Assembly: GCA_913062655.1 (NCBI GenBank) | Contig: CAJXXO010000194.1 | Location: forward strand, 1 to 5,455 | Direction: 5' to 3' | DNA from: an uncultured Bacteroidota bacterium | GTDB taxonomy: Bacteria > Bacteroidota > Bacteroidia > Chitinophagales > S012-47 | Length of the DNA stretch: 5,455 nucleotides | Shown here: positions 1-5,266 of the stretch, piece by piece | Numbering within the stretch: position 1 is the first letter of the stretch | Layout of the letters: every line of letters begins with the position of its first letter | Made by a program: the position numbers and the translations under genes | Notes under the pieces: generated by a model | The model's input: the letters and a program-made list of their open reading frames with translations, nothing else | Databases searched by the model: none | Told to the model about the DNA's origin: nothing

Positions 1-236
1 AAATGCCTTACTTCCGAATCTGCTACAGGCCGCCAAGGCACGGTAACACAGGTAAGCTTTACCTGTAATGCTTTCAATAAAGACATGAAGTCCCATACCG
101 CAAAGACATGTCCCTCCATAAATTGCTGCAAATTGTCCAGCGAATCTATAGACGTATAGATCGGGTGTTGCAGTAACGCCTTACGGGCTGGTGTGATCGA
201 TTGCGTCAACGCATCTATTCTCTCTTGTGTGTTCAT
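1..236 (-). CDS. DUF3050 domain-containing protein (N-terminal part, cut by window edge)
   Basis: This is an open reading frame from the ATG at 234-236 running leftward off the window, 78 complete codons with no stop. The visible protein begins MNTQERIDALTQSITPARKA and continues through a region around residues 23-55 containing HPIYTSIDSLDNLQQFME and then HVFAVWDFMSLLKALQ. That is the pattern of the N-terminus of DUF3050 proteins, a family I understand to have a heme-oxygenase-like all-helical fold; the TCVTVPW segment after it also fits. No enzymatic function is established for the family, and none can be assigned here. The full protein is usually about 250 residues, so roughly two thirds is missing. 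The ATG was chosen because it precedes the family's first helix directly. There is no Shine-Dalgarno sequence, as is normal in Bacteroidota. The gene is divergent from the folate gene to its right. The family call is from memory of the conserved motif, not a search. Confidence 0.82.
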   Translation of the reverse strand, partial: MNTQERIDALTQSITPARKALLQHPIYTSIDSLDNLQQFMEGHVFAVWDFMSLLKALQVKLTCVTVPWRPVADSEVRH

Positions 237-255
237 TCTTATCCTTTATTGTCAA

Positions 256-270
256 ACACCGCTGCGGTGT
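256..270. repeat. Perfect 15-nt palindrome in divergent spacer (candidate operator)
   Basis: ACACCGC-T-GCGGTGT is a perfect 7-1-7 inverted repeat. It ends 20 bp from the DUF3050 start codon and lies about 60 bp before the -33-like element of the cyclo-ligase gene. No T-run follows it on either strand, so it is not an intrinsic terminator. Its position suits an operator for a dimeric regulator of the DUF3050 gene, or a small hairpin in that gene's leader. The function is inference. Confidence 0.4.
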
Positions 271-329
271 AAATGATGGCAGAAGCTAACCGTAATTCAG
301 TCGATAAACCCAATAACTCGACAAATGTT

Positions 330-362
330 TTGCACATCTCGATAAAGAAGCGGCTACCTTTG
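330..362 (+). promoter_or_regulatory. Bacteroidota-type promoter of the cyclo-ligase gene
   Basis: A perfect TAnnTTTG -7 box (TACCTTTG, 355-362) is preceded by a TTTG-like -33 element whose TTG lies at 330-332, with 22 nt between them. The known consensus for this phylum has a TTTG near -33 and TAnnTTTG near -7; a gap of 22 is slightly longer than typical. Only four bases (TCGG) separate the box from the ATG at 367, so transcription should start at or within a few bases of the start codon, giving a leaderless or nearly leaderless mRNA. Confidence 0.65.
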
Positions 363-366
363 TCGG

Positions 367-963
367 ATGAATTCGAAGGCCACACTACGCTTACACTACA
401 AAGCCATGCGCACTCAAATGGATGCGGTCTGGCGGGAAGGTGCACAGCAGGCCATCCACCGGCACTTAACCAATGGAAGTGTATTCCAGCAAGCCCATGC
501 GATCTTCAGCTACTGCAACTTTCAAAGTGAAGTAGCCACCTTGCCACTGCTTGAGCTGGCCTTAGCGCAGGGAAAGACAGTAGCTGTACCCCGCCTCACC
601 CGAAAAAAAGGCGTTATGGAAGCGGTACCGCTGAAGCACATCGGAGAACTGCAACCCGGCACCTTTGGCATACCCACGCCACCTACTGATCGCCCCCCCG
701 TATCGCAGTTGGCGTTTGACTTGATTTTGATACCAGGGTTGGCCTTTGATGCTTACGGCCACCGGTTGGGCTATGGTGGAGGCTACTACGACCGCTTCCT
801 GCAACGTGAAGGGATAACCGGCTTTCGCCTGGGGCTGGGCTATCATTTTCAATATGTGGAACACCTACCCCATGCCCCCTTTGACCAACGTATTGATGGT
901 GTACTGACTGAAAAAGGCCTTTTCCCTACGAAGCCCGTAGAGGATGGAACAGATATCGATTAG
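367..963 (+). CDS. fau: 5-formyltetrahydrofolate cyclo-ligase (MTHFS family)
   Basis: This enzyme uses ATP to convert 5-formyltetrahydrofolate to 5,10-methenyltetrahydrofolate. It returns an inhibitory, inactive folate to the one-carbon pool in the cytoplasm. The 198-residue product has the usual family length. The signature is clear: FGIPTP (100-105), the IPGLAFD segment (122-128), then RLGYGGGYYDRFL (133-145), the glycine-rich ATP/phosphate-binding loop. The C-terminal DQRIDGVLTE (173-182) carries the conserved Asp residues, and Glu55 in the NFQSEV segment matches the folate-contacting Glu. A basic N-terminal helix (KATLRLHYKAMR) is also typical. The start at 367 is set by the N-terminal helix and by a -7 box four bases upstream. 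The gene stands alone: it is divergent from the DUF3050 gene and its last 38 bp overlap the convergent MATE gene. It contains A7 (603-609) and C7 (693-699) tracts, but the frame is intact. The family call is very secure. Confidence 0.96.
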   Translation: MNSKATLRLHYKAMRTQMDAVWREGAQQAIHRHLTNGSVFQQAHAIFSYCNFQSEVATLPLLELALAQGKTVAVPRLTRKKGVMEAVPLKHIGELQPGTFGIPTPPTDRPPVSQLAFDLILIPGLAFDAYGHRLGYGGGYYDRFLQREGITGFRLGLGYHFQYVEHLPHAPFDQRIDGVLTEKGLFPTKPVEDGTDID

Positions 964-2233
964 CCCATGCCCACAAGACGGCCCCTCGTGCTACCATAAA
1001 CAGCGTAAAAGCCAGCCACAGTGCATGGTTGTCAAAGTATAGGTTGGCTAGCAGAAATACGGGAAGAAATACGAGTAGAGTAGCTATAAACATACTATTG
1101 CGCATGGGTACGCTGGCGGTGGCTCCGATGTAAATACCATCCCATAAATACGCAAAGTTATTTACCAAAGGAGCCAGTATTACCCAAAATGCATAGGTCT
1201 TGGCCAGTTCCAATATGGGTGCATGATCGGTAAAAAGTCGCATGATTGGCTCACGGAAAAGCAGAAACGCCAGGCTGAAGACCAAGGCGAGACCAAAGCC
1301 CCAACCAAAGAGATAACGTACCATTGTGCGCAAGGGCTTTGCTGCACCGCGCCCCAGGTATTTTCCGGTCAAGCTTTCGGAGGCGAAGGCAAAGCCGTCA
1401 ATACCGTAAGAAATGATACTAATTAGTTGGAGCAATACCGTATTCAATGCCAGGATTTCGGTTCCATATCTTGCCGATTGGGCTGTCATGAAAGTGAAGA
1501 CAAACATCAAACATAGCGTTCGCAGAAAAATATCGCGGTTAACCACCACAAAGGCTCGTAGCCGCTCTCGATCCATAATCCGCTTCCACCCAGGCCACTT
1601 GAGGTAGGCTTGGTATCTAAACAGCAAGAACAGCACTGCGATGCCCAGCCCCGCATATTGGGCAATCAGGGTACCCATGGCTACGCCCGCAATGGTATAC
1701 CCTTCAACGGTTACAAGGTACACACTCAAGGCAATGTTGATCACATTACCAGCCAGGGAAATAAGCAACGGATATACCGCATTCTGTGCACCTAGCAACC
1801 ACCCTAATAATACCATCAACATGAGGTTAGCAGGCGCGGCCCATATACGAATGGCAAAATATTCCCCTGCCAATTGCGCTACATGAGGTTCCGGTTGTAC
1901 GACCCACAGCCCGAAAGCCCAGATAGCATCCTGCGCCAGGATTAGAATTACACCAATGAGCCCCGCCAGCAACAGGCCCCGAAACAGAATACCACTCATC
2001 GATGGGGTGTCCTTTTGCCCAAAAGCCTGCGCCATAAAGCCGGTGGTGCTCATGCGCAAGAAACCAAATCCCCAATACACAAAGTTGAATACCGCTACGC
2101 CTACCCCCAGTGCCGCCAAGTAACCTGGCGCTTCCAAATGGCCCATCAAGGCTGTATCCACAGCACCCAGCAAAGGCACAGTCAGATTGGTGAGGATGTT
2201 GGGAATAGCGAGACGAAGGATCTCCTTGTGCAT
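926..2233 (-). CDS. MATE-family efflux transporter (DinF-like)
   Basis: This is a multidrug and toxic compound extrusion transporter, an inner-membrane antiporter driven by H+ or Na+. The product is 435 residues from the ATG at 2233, the normal MATE length, with about twelve hydrophobic segments in two halves. Visible hallmarks are the N-terminal P-x-x-L-G-A-V-D-T-A-x-M-G-H motif (residues 20-32), the mid-protein YGIDGFAFASESLTGKYLG (276-294) typical of the DinF/eukaryotic-like branch, and WDGIYIGA (364-371) in the second half. The substrate cannot be read from sequence. An in-frame TTG at 2251 would add six residues, but it lies upstream of the predicted transcription start, because the -7 box at 2238-2245 sits inside that extension. 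The ATG at 2233 is therefore preferred. The gene lies downstream of the TerC gene on the same strand with its own promoter. Its 3' end overlaps the convergent cyclo-ligase gene by 38 bp, so each C-terminal coding end is antisense to the other. Confidence 0.95.
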   Translation of the reverse strand: MHKEILRLAIPNILTNLTVPLLGAVDTALMGHLEAPGYLAALGVGVAVFNFVYWGFGFLRMSTTGFMAQAFGQKDTPSMSGILFRGLLLAGLIGVILILAQDAIWAFGLWVVQPEPHVAQLAGEYFAIRIWAAPANLMLMVLLGWLLGAQNAVYPLLISLAGNVINIALSVYLVTVEGYTIAGVAMGTLIAQYAGLGIAVLFLLFRYQAYLKWPGWKRIMDRERLRAFVVVNRDIFLRTLCLMFVFTFMTAQSARYGTEILALNTVLLQLISIISYGIDGFAFASESLTGKYLGRGAAKPLRTMVRYLFGWGFGLALVFSLAFLLFREPIMRLFTDHAPILELAKTYAFWVILAPLVNNFAYLWDGIYIGATASVPMRNSMFIATLLVFLPVFLLANLYFDNHALWLAFTLFMVARGAVLWAWANRYLFHPLRAS

Positions 2234-2237
2234 GGCA

Positions 2238-2271
2238 CAAAGGTAGCGCAACTGCTTGGCTACTTATCCAA
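2238..2271 (-). promoter_or_regulatory. Promoter of the MATE gene, near-leaderless
   Basis: On the minus strand a perfect TACCTTTG -7 box (2238-2245) lies four bases before the ATG at 2233. A TTG (2269-2271) lies 23 nt upstream of it as a possible -33 element. The 11-mer GCTACCTTTGT around the box is identical to that at the cyclo-ligase gene, and so is its distance to the ATG. The -33 match is weak; the -7 match is strong. Confidence 0.6.
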
Positions 2272-2320
2272 CTCTATTGTGAGACCAGAGAGACCATTAC
2301 AGTTGCTCAGAATGGCTTGA

Positions 2321-3061
2321 TTACGCACCTTCTTCAATGGGTTTGGGCTGATTTTTCCGCACACGCATATTGATCAATTCCACAAACAAGGAAAAGAAAA
2401 TGGCAAAATAGATATAGCCTTTGGGCACATGGAAGTGCAACCCTTCGATCACGAGCATAAAGCCGATCAGCAATAAGAAAGACAGTGCCAATATCTTCAC
2501 CGTTGGGTGTTTATTAATAAAAGCTGCAATTTTTCCCGCAGCCGCCAGCATAATCACCATAGAAACAATCACTGCCACTACCATTACCCATATTTCCTTC
2601 ACCAATCCCACCGCTGTCAGTATGGAGTCGAAGGAAAAAACGATATCCAGCATCACGATTTGAAAGATCACGCTGCGTAAAGAGGCCGCTTTGCCTGCCT
2701 TAGCCTGTTCGTGGTGCCCTTCGATCTTACCGTGGATTTCTGTTGTGCTTTTGGCCAGCAAGAATAGTCCCCCTGCAAAAAGAATGATATCACGCCAGCT
2801 TAAGGCATAAGGCGTCTCTCGCATCCAATCCGGGAGGTTGATAGTAGCTACCGGCTCGGTGAGGCCCACGATCCAGGCTATGCTAAACAACAAGGCGATC
2901 CTTACCAGCAGCGCCAGTGCTATACCAAGTGTACGGGCTGAGCCCTGCTGGTGCTTCGGCAATTTGTCGGCTGTAATCGAAATGAAGATGATGTTATCGA
3001 TCCCCAATACGATCTCCATAAAGGTGAGGGTCACCAGACTGATGATGATATCCAGCTCCAT
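2321..3061 (-). CDS. TerC family integral membrane protein (YoaE/YgdQ type)
   Basis: This is a 246-residue inner-membrane protein with about seven hydrophobic segments. The family's paired acidic membrane motifs are present: EIVLGIDNIIFIS (residues 16-28) and DIVFSFDSILTAVG (139-152). The C-terminal run IEGLHFHVPKGYIYFAIFFS (205-224) is typical of the short YoaE/YgdQ subgroup, which lacks CBS and transporter-associated domains. The name comes from tellurite resistance, but several TerC-family proteins (for example Alx and Bacillus paralogues) are reported to export Mn2+. Metal export is therefore the best general guess, with the acidic residues of the two motifs as ligand candidates. The cytoplasmic loop around residues 107-127 is rich in His and Lys. 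The start is the only sensible Met before the first helix. The gene lies 83 bp after the T9SS-substrate gene, behind an intrinsic terminator, so it is probably transcribed separately. No yybP-ykoY-type Mn riboswitch can fit in or is seen in the short leader. Confidence 0.93.
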   Translation of the reverse strand: MELDIIISLVTLTFMEIVLGIDNIIFISITADKLPKHQQGSARTLGIALALLVRIALLFSIAWIVGLTEPVATINLPDWMRETPYALSWRDIILFAGGLFLLAKSTTEIHGKIEGHHEQAKAGKAASLRSVIFQIVMLDIVFSFDSILTAVGLVKEIWVMVVAVIVSMVIMLAAAGKIAAFINKHPTVKILALSFLLLIGFMLVIEGLHFHVPKGYIYFAIFFSLFVELINMRVRKNQPKPIEEGA

Positions 3062-3077
3062 GGTTCAGGTTTTCAAC

Positions 3078-3085
3078 GAAAGGTA
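3078..3085 (-). promoter_or_regulatory. Weak -7-like box upstream of the TerC gene
   Basis: TACCTTTC on the minus strand matches TAnnTTTG at all but the last base. It lies 16 nt before the TerC ATG and directly after the U-tract of the upstream terminator. I see no TTTG at a fitting distance upstream, where the terminator hairpin sits. This is a candidate only, placed here because the terminator implies that a promoter is needed. Confidence 0.3.
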
Positions 3086-3094
3086 ACAACAATA

Positions 3095-3121
3095 AAAAAG
3101 ACACACCGGGGTGTGCCTTTT
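3095..3121 (-). terminator. Intrinsic terminator after the T9SS-substrate gene
   Basis: Read on the minus strand, AAAAGG is followed by CACAC-CCCG-GTGTG, a five-base-pair stem with a tetraloop, extended past one mismatch by AAAAG/CTTTT pairing, and then a run of six T. It starts 24 bp beyond the stop codon of the secreted-protein gene and ends before the TerC gene. The A/T arms would also give some function in the opposite direction, but no plus-strand gene needs it. Confidence 0.75.
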
Positions 3122-3144
3122 CATTACCATTGATGGCTTATTGC

Positions 3145-4053
3145 TTAGGGTTTTACCTGCAATTTGCCGGTATAGGTTTCTCCGCTTTGGCTATCGATTA
3201 CCTGGTACAGGTACACGCCTTTCTGTAGAGTAGAAATATCTAGTTGTTGTGTACCTGGACGTACTATTTGGCGTAGTGTTTCACGTCCCAGGAGATCGAA
3301 AAACACCAGTTGAACAGTGTGTGGTTTATCATTTTGATAGGTGACCTGCCCTTTTGCCGGATTGGGATACAACTTCGGCTGTTTTTGCTTGGGTACTTCT
3401 ACCGAGGTAGGGAAATCGAAACCTACATTATCGACAAAAAACAACGTACCATCTTGTGCTCCGCCTGACACCGAGGTTGAGGAGCTGAATACAATCAGTA
3501 ATGAATCCGGATTGTCTTGCGAGGAATACGAGATATCTACCTCAGCTTGTTGGTAGGTATCAACGGTATCGGTGAACATCATCTCACCAAACCCGACTGT
3601 ATCACGTGAACCGGTGGTGGTGTTGTATTTGGTAAATACGACAAATACACCTGCGGTGTCTGATACCGGCTGTATCCCGGCAGGATAAAATTTATAATCA
3701 AAGGTCATTTTCTCCGGACGGTCGCTGTAGGCTACGCCATTGAGAAAGCCTACTTCACCCGTGGCAAAATCAAAACTAATGTCACCGGTAGTAAGGATAC
3801 CAGGCACTACGGCTCCGGCTAATTGTACAAATTTGGACTGCAACAAGGCTGCATAAGTACCATCGCTTGGATCTGGCTCTTTCAATGTGGTAGAAGTGCC
3901 GGCCAAAGCGACCAGATTGTTAGCCGTACCCCAGCCTTCAGGGTCTTCATAGCCTAATTGTTGCACCCAGGTTTCAAAGCTGCTGTTAACTATTTGAGCA
4001 TAACCCAAATGACCCACTAAAAACAATGTAAATAGGAGTAATACTCTCTTCAT
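3145..4053 (-). CDS. Secreted protein with PCMD-like domain and T9SS type A sorting domain
   Basis: This is a 302-residue exported protein. Residues 1-20 form a Sec signal peptide: MKR, a Leu/Phe-rich core, then GYAQ before the likely cleavage site. It is not a lipoprotein, as there is no Cys at the cleavage site. The C-terminal part (about 228-302) is a type IX secretion sorting domain: LYPNP (228-232), VQLVFFDLLGRE (248-259), and LDISTLQKGVYLYQV (271-285) ending in KLQVKP. It should therefore cross the outer membrane by T9SS and be anchored on the surface or released. The middle (about 21-215) starts with SFETW and then P-E-G-W-G-T-A-N, and later has PGILTTG (84-90), RPEKMTFDYKFYP (112-124) and FFVDNVGF (205-212). 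This resembles the PCMD (putative carbohydrate metabolism) beta-sandwich domain, or another jelly-roll module. Carbohydrate binding is only a guess, and no catalytic residues are evident. The gene has its own promoter-like box and terminator, suggesting a monocistronic unit. Confidence 0.9.
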   Translation of the reverse strand: MKRVLLLFTLFLVGHLGYAQIVNSSFETWVQQLGYEDPEGWGTANNLVALAGTSTTLKEPDPSDGTYAALLQSKFVQLAGAVVPGILTTGDISFDFATGEVGFLNGVAYSDRPEKMTFDYKFYPAGIQPVSDTAGVFVVFTKYNTTTGSRDTVGFGEMMFTDTVDTYQQAEVDISYSSQDNPDSLLIVFSSSTSVSGGAQDGTLFFVDNVGFDFPTSVEVPKQKQPKLYPNPAKGQVTYQNDKPHTVQLVFFDLLGRETLRQIVRPGTQQLDISTLQKGVYLYQVIDSQSGETYTGKLQVKP

Positions 4054-4070
4054 GCGTTCACGATTTACAA

Positions 4071-4104
4071 CGAATGTACATCAAAATGGTCTTTATGGTT
4101 TCAA
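4071..4104 (-). promoter_or_regulatory. Candidate promoter of the T9SS-substrate gene
   Basis: TACATTCG (4071-4078 on the minus strand) matches TAnnTTTG with one change (T to C at the seventh base). A TTG (4102-4104) lies 23 nt upstream, the same distance as at the MATE gene. The box ends 17 nt before the ATG at 4053, giving a short leader of about 14 nt. The moderate match and good position make this plausible but not certain. Confidence 0.45.
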
Positions 4105-4138
4105 CAAAGCGCTGATTTAAGGTTTTTTTGCGATGAGT

Positions 4139-4156
4139 GAGAAAATTGGCTTTCTC
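4139..4156. repeat. Short inverted repeat in the peroxiredoxin upstream region
   Basis: GAGAAA (4139-4144) and TTTCTC (4151-4156) form a perfect six-base inverted repeat with a six-base spacer, 62 bp before the peroxiredoxin ATG, in the spacer between two divergent genes. It could be a regulator-binding site or chance; no T-run follows it. The rest of the 4054-4217 spacer shows only the two candidate promoters. Confidence 0.25.
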
Positions 4157-4204
4157 CACCGATCTTTATACAGACAAACGAGTTACATCCCTTTATCTAA
4201 CCCT

Positions 4205-4212
4205 TAAATTCG
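4205..4212 (+). promoter_or_regulatory. Candidate -7 box of the peroxiredoxin gene
   Basis: TAAATTCG matches TAnnTTTG with one change, the same T-to-C change seen at the divergent T9SS-substrate gene. It lies five bases before the ATG at 4218, which would give a leaderless or nearly leaderless mRNA as proposed for the cyclo-ligase and MATE genes. No TTG lies at 22-23 nt upstream; the nearest candidate is a TTA 19 nt away. Confidence 0.4.
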
Positions 4213-4217
4213 GAATT

Positions 4218-4682
4218 ATGGCTCTTCAAGTAGGCGATAAAGCGCCTGATTTTACGCTCATCAATACCCAAAAGGAGGAAGTAACCTTGTCCAACCAGGA
4301 GGGTCCTGTGGTATTGTTGTTCTTTCCTATGGCTTTTACCGGTGTTTGCACTACCGAGCTCTGTACCATCAGAGATGACTACAGCAGCTACAATGATTTG
4401 AAGGCAATAGTATTTGGTATTTCCGTGGATTCCCCATTTTCCCTGGGCAAGTTCAAAGAAGAGCAAAACCTCAACTTTGAGCTCCTGTCCGATTTTAATA
4501 AAACAGCATCGGCTGCTTATGGCGCTTTGTATGAAGACTTTGTACTGGGGCTAAAGGGCGTATCCAAGCGGTCTGCATTTGTAGTAGACGGTAATGGCAT
4601 TATCCAATATGCTGAAGTCCTCGAAAGTGCAGGCGATCTGCCCAACTTTACTGCTATCAAGCAGGCTTTACAAGAATTGTAA
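4218..4682 (+). CDS. Peroxiredoxin (AhpE/BCP-like, thioredoxin fold)
   Basis: This is a cytoplasmic thiol peroxidase that reduces H2O2 and organic hydroperoxides. The 154-residue product shows the peroxiredoxin layout: VGDKAPDFTL (5-14), then FFPMAFTGVCTTELC (35-49). Pro38, Thr41 and the peroxidatic Cys44 form the P-x-x-x-T-x-x-C active site, and Arg118 in KRSAFVVD is the likely conserved active-site Arg. The segments FELLSDF (87-93), AYGA and GNGIIQYAEV complete the fold. The active-site stretch is closest to AhpE. However, Cys49 sits five residues after Cys44, as in CX4C-type BCP/PrxQ enzymes, so it may act as a resolving Cys in an atypical 2-Cys cycle; the only other option is a 1-Cys mechanism. 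An in-frame GTG at 4137 would add 27 residues unlike the family, so the ATG at 4218 just before MALQVGDKAP is chosen. A strong terminator follows immediately, suggesting a monocistronic gene. Confidence 0.94.
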   Translation: MALQVGDKAPDFTLINTQKEEVTLSNQEGPVVLLFFPMAFTGVCTTELCTIRDDYSSYNDLKAIVFGISVDSPFSLGKFKEEQNLNFELLSDFNKTASAAYGALYEDFVLGLKGVSKRSAFVVDGNGIIQYAEVLESAGDLPNFTAIKQALQEL

Positions 4683-4691
4683 GTAACCCAC

Positions 4692-4720
4692 CGGCCCGGG
4701 CCTATCCGGGCCGTTTTATT
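4692..4720 (+). terminator. Strong GC-rich intrinsic terminator after the peroxiredoxin gene
   Basis: CGGCCCGG (4692-4699) and CCGGGCCG (4706-4713) form a perfect eight-base-pair, all-GC stem with a six-base loop, followed by TTTTATT. It begins 10 bp after the peroxiredoxin stop codon. Its U-tract ends at the base immediately before the ATG of the NUDIX gene, so any transcript reading through carries this hairpin directly ahead of the start codon. Confidence 0.9.
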
Positions 4721-5176
4721 ATGTCGCATCCACTACACAAGTTTAATGTAAGAGTATACGGTCTGTGGCTTCGTGATCAGCGCGAAGTATTGGTATCGGA
4801 TGAAATCGTTTGGGGGCGAAAAATCACCAAGTTTCCCGGTGGCGGGTTAGTATTTGGTGAAGGACCGGCCGATGCGGTACAACGGGAATGGCGGGAAGAA
4901 CTGGACGTATCCATCAATATCCTTCGACAGTTTTATTTCACCGATTTCTGCGTACCCTCCTTTATGCAAGATGGCAGTCAGGTGCTTAGCCTCTACTTCG
5001 AGGTGGAACCTACCGAACCCCCGCCCGTAACCTTTGCCCGTAAACCTTTCGACTTTGCGGAGGAGCAAGAAGGAGCCGAATCATTCCGCTTTATTCCACT
5101 GGATCAAATACAGCCAGATCAATTCACCTTTCCTATCGATCAACATGTAGCCCGCATGCTGCGCACAAAGGCTTGA
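4721..5176 (+). CDS. NUDIX hydrolase
   Basis: This is a 151-residue NUDIX-fold protein, predicted to hydrolyse a nucleoside diphosphate linked to another moiety, using Mg2+ or Mn2+ in the cytoplasm. The substrate cannot be told from sequence. The Nudix box spans residues 41-63: Gly41, five residues, Glu47, seven residues, then REWREELDV. The metal-binding REXXEE core (Arg55, Glu56, Glu59, Glu60) is complete. The Gly normally near the end of the box is Asp62, a tolerated but non-consensus change. The segment FNVRVYGLWL (8-17) is the usual first strand, and KFPGGGL precedes the box. The next Met is residue 82, inside the fold, so the ATG at 4721 is the only good start. That ATG directly follows the U-tract of the peroxiredoxin terminator. 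I see no clear TAnnTTTG box upstream, so its promoter or read-through source is unresolved. It is convergent with the DUF456 gene, 90 bp away, with no clear terminator between. Confidence 0.94.
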   Translation: MSHPLHKFNVRVYGLWLRDQREVLVSDEIVWGRKITKFPGGGLVFGEGPADAVQREWREELDVSINILRQFYFTDFCVPSFMQDGSQVLSLYFEVEPTEPPPVTFARKPFDFAEEQEGAESFRFIPLDQIQPDQFTFPIDQHVARMLRTKA

Positions 5177-5266
5177 CACCCTTACGTATAGCCATTTTTA
5201 ATAATGCTTTTTAGTAGACCAAAACTCCGCTCAACTTCTTGTATATCTAACCTTTATATCTTTTAC

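Noticed and set aside
273..530. Plus-strand ORF of 85 codons across the cyclo-ligase start
   Set aside because: It runs out of frame with the clear cyclo-ligase gene, has no family-like sequence, and starts in the divergent spacer with no promoter-like box near its ATG.
603..699. A7 (603-609) and C7 (693-699) homopolymer tracts in the cyclo-ligase gene as possible phase-variation sites
   Set aside because: The reading frame is intact, the tracts are short, and a housekeeping folate enzyme is an unlikely phase-variable gene.
1827..2240. Minus-strand ORF of 137 codons inside the MATE gene
   Set aside because: It is a shifted-frame shadow of the MATE coding sequence, with a Cys/Gly/Ser-rich composition unlike a real protein. 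The MATE frame is intact throughout, so it is not a frameshift remnant.
2252..2320. Possible terminator between the TerC and MATE genes
   Set aside because: Only a GGTCTC direct repeat and a distant five-base inverted match are present on the minus strand, with no stable hairpin and no T-run.
3062..3144. Manganese riboswitch (yybP-ykoY type) ahead of the TerC gene
   Set aside because: The 83-bp spacer is largely taken up by the upstream gene's terminator, and the conserved riboswitch loops are not visible.
4137..4217. GTG-initiated 27-residue extension of the peroxiredoxin
   Set aside because: The added residues do not fit the family N-terminus, which begins right at MALQVGDKAP. The extension covers a likely promoter region and an inverted repeat.
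5177..5266. Possible bidirectional terminator between the convergent NUDIX and DUF456 genes
   Set aside because: The region is AT-rich with short T-runs (for example near 5190 and 5206), but I could not find a convincing stem next to them.
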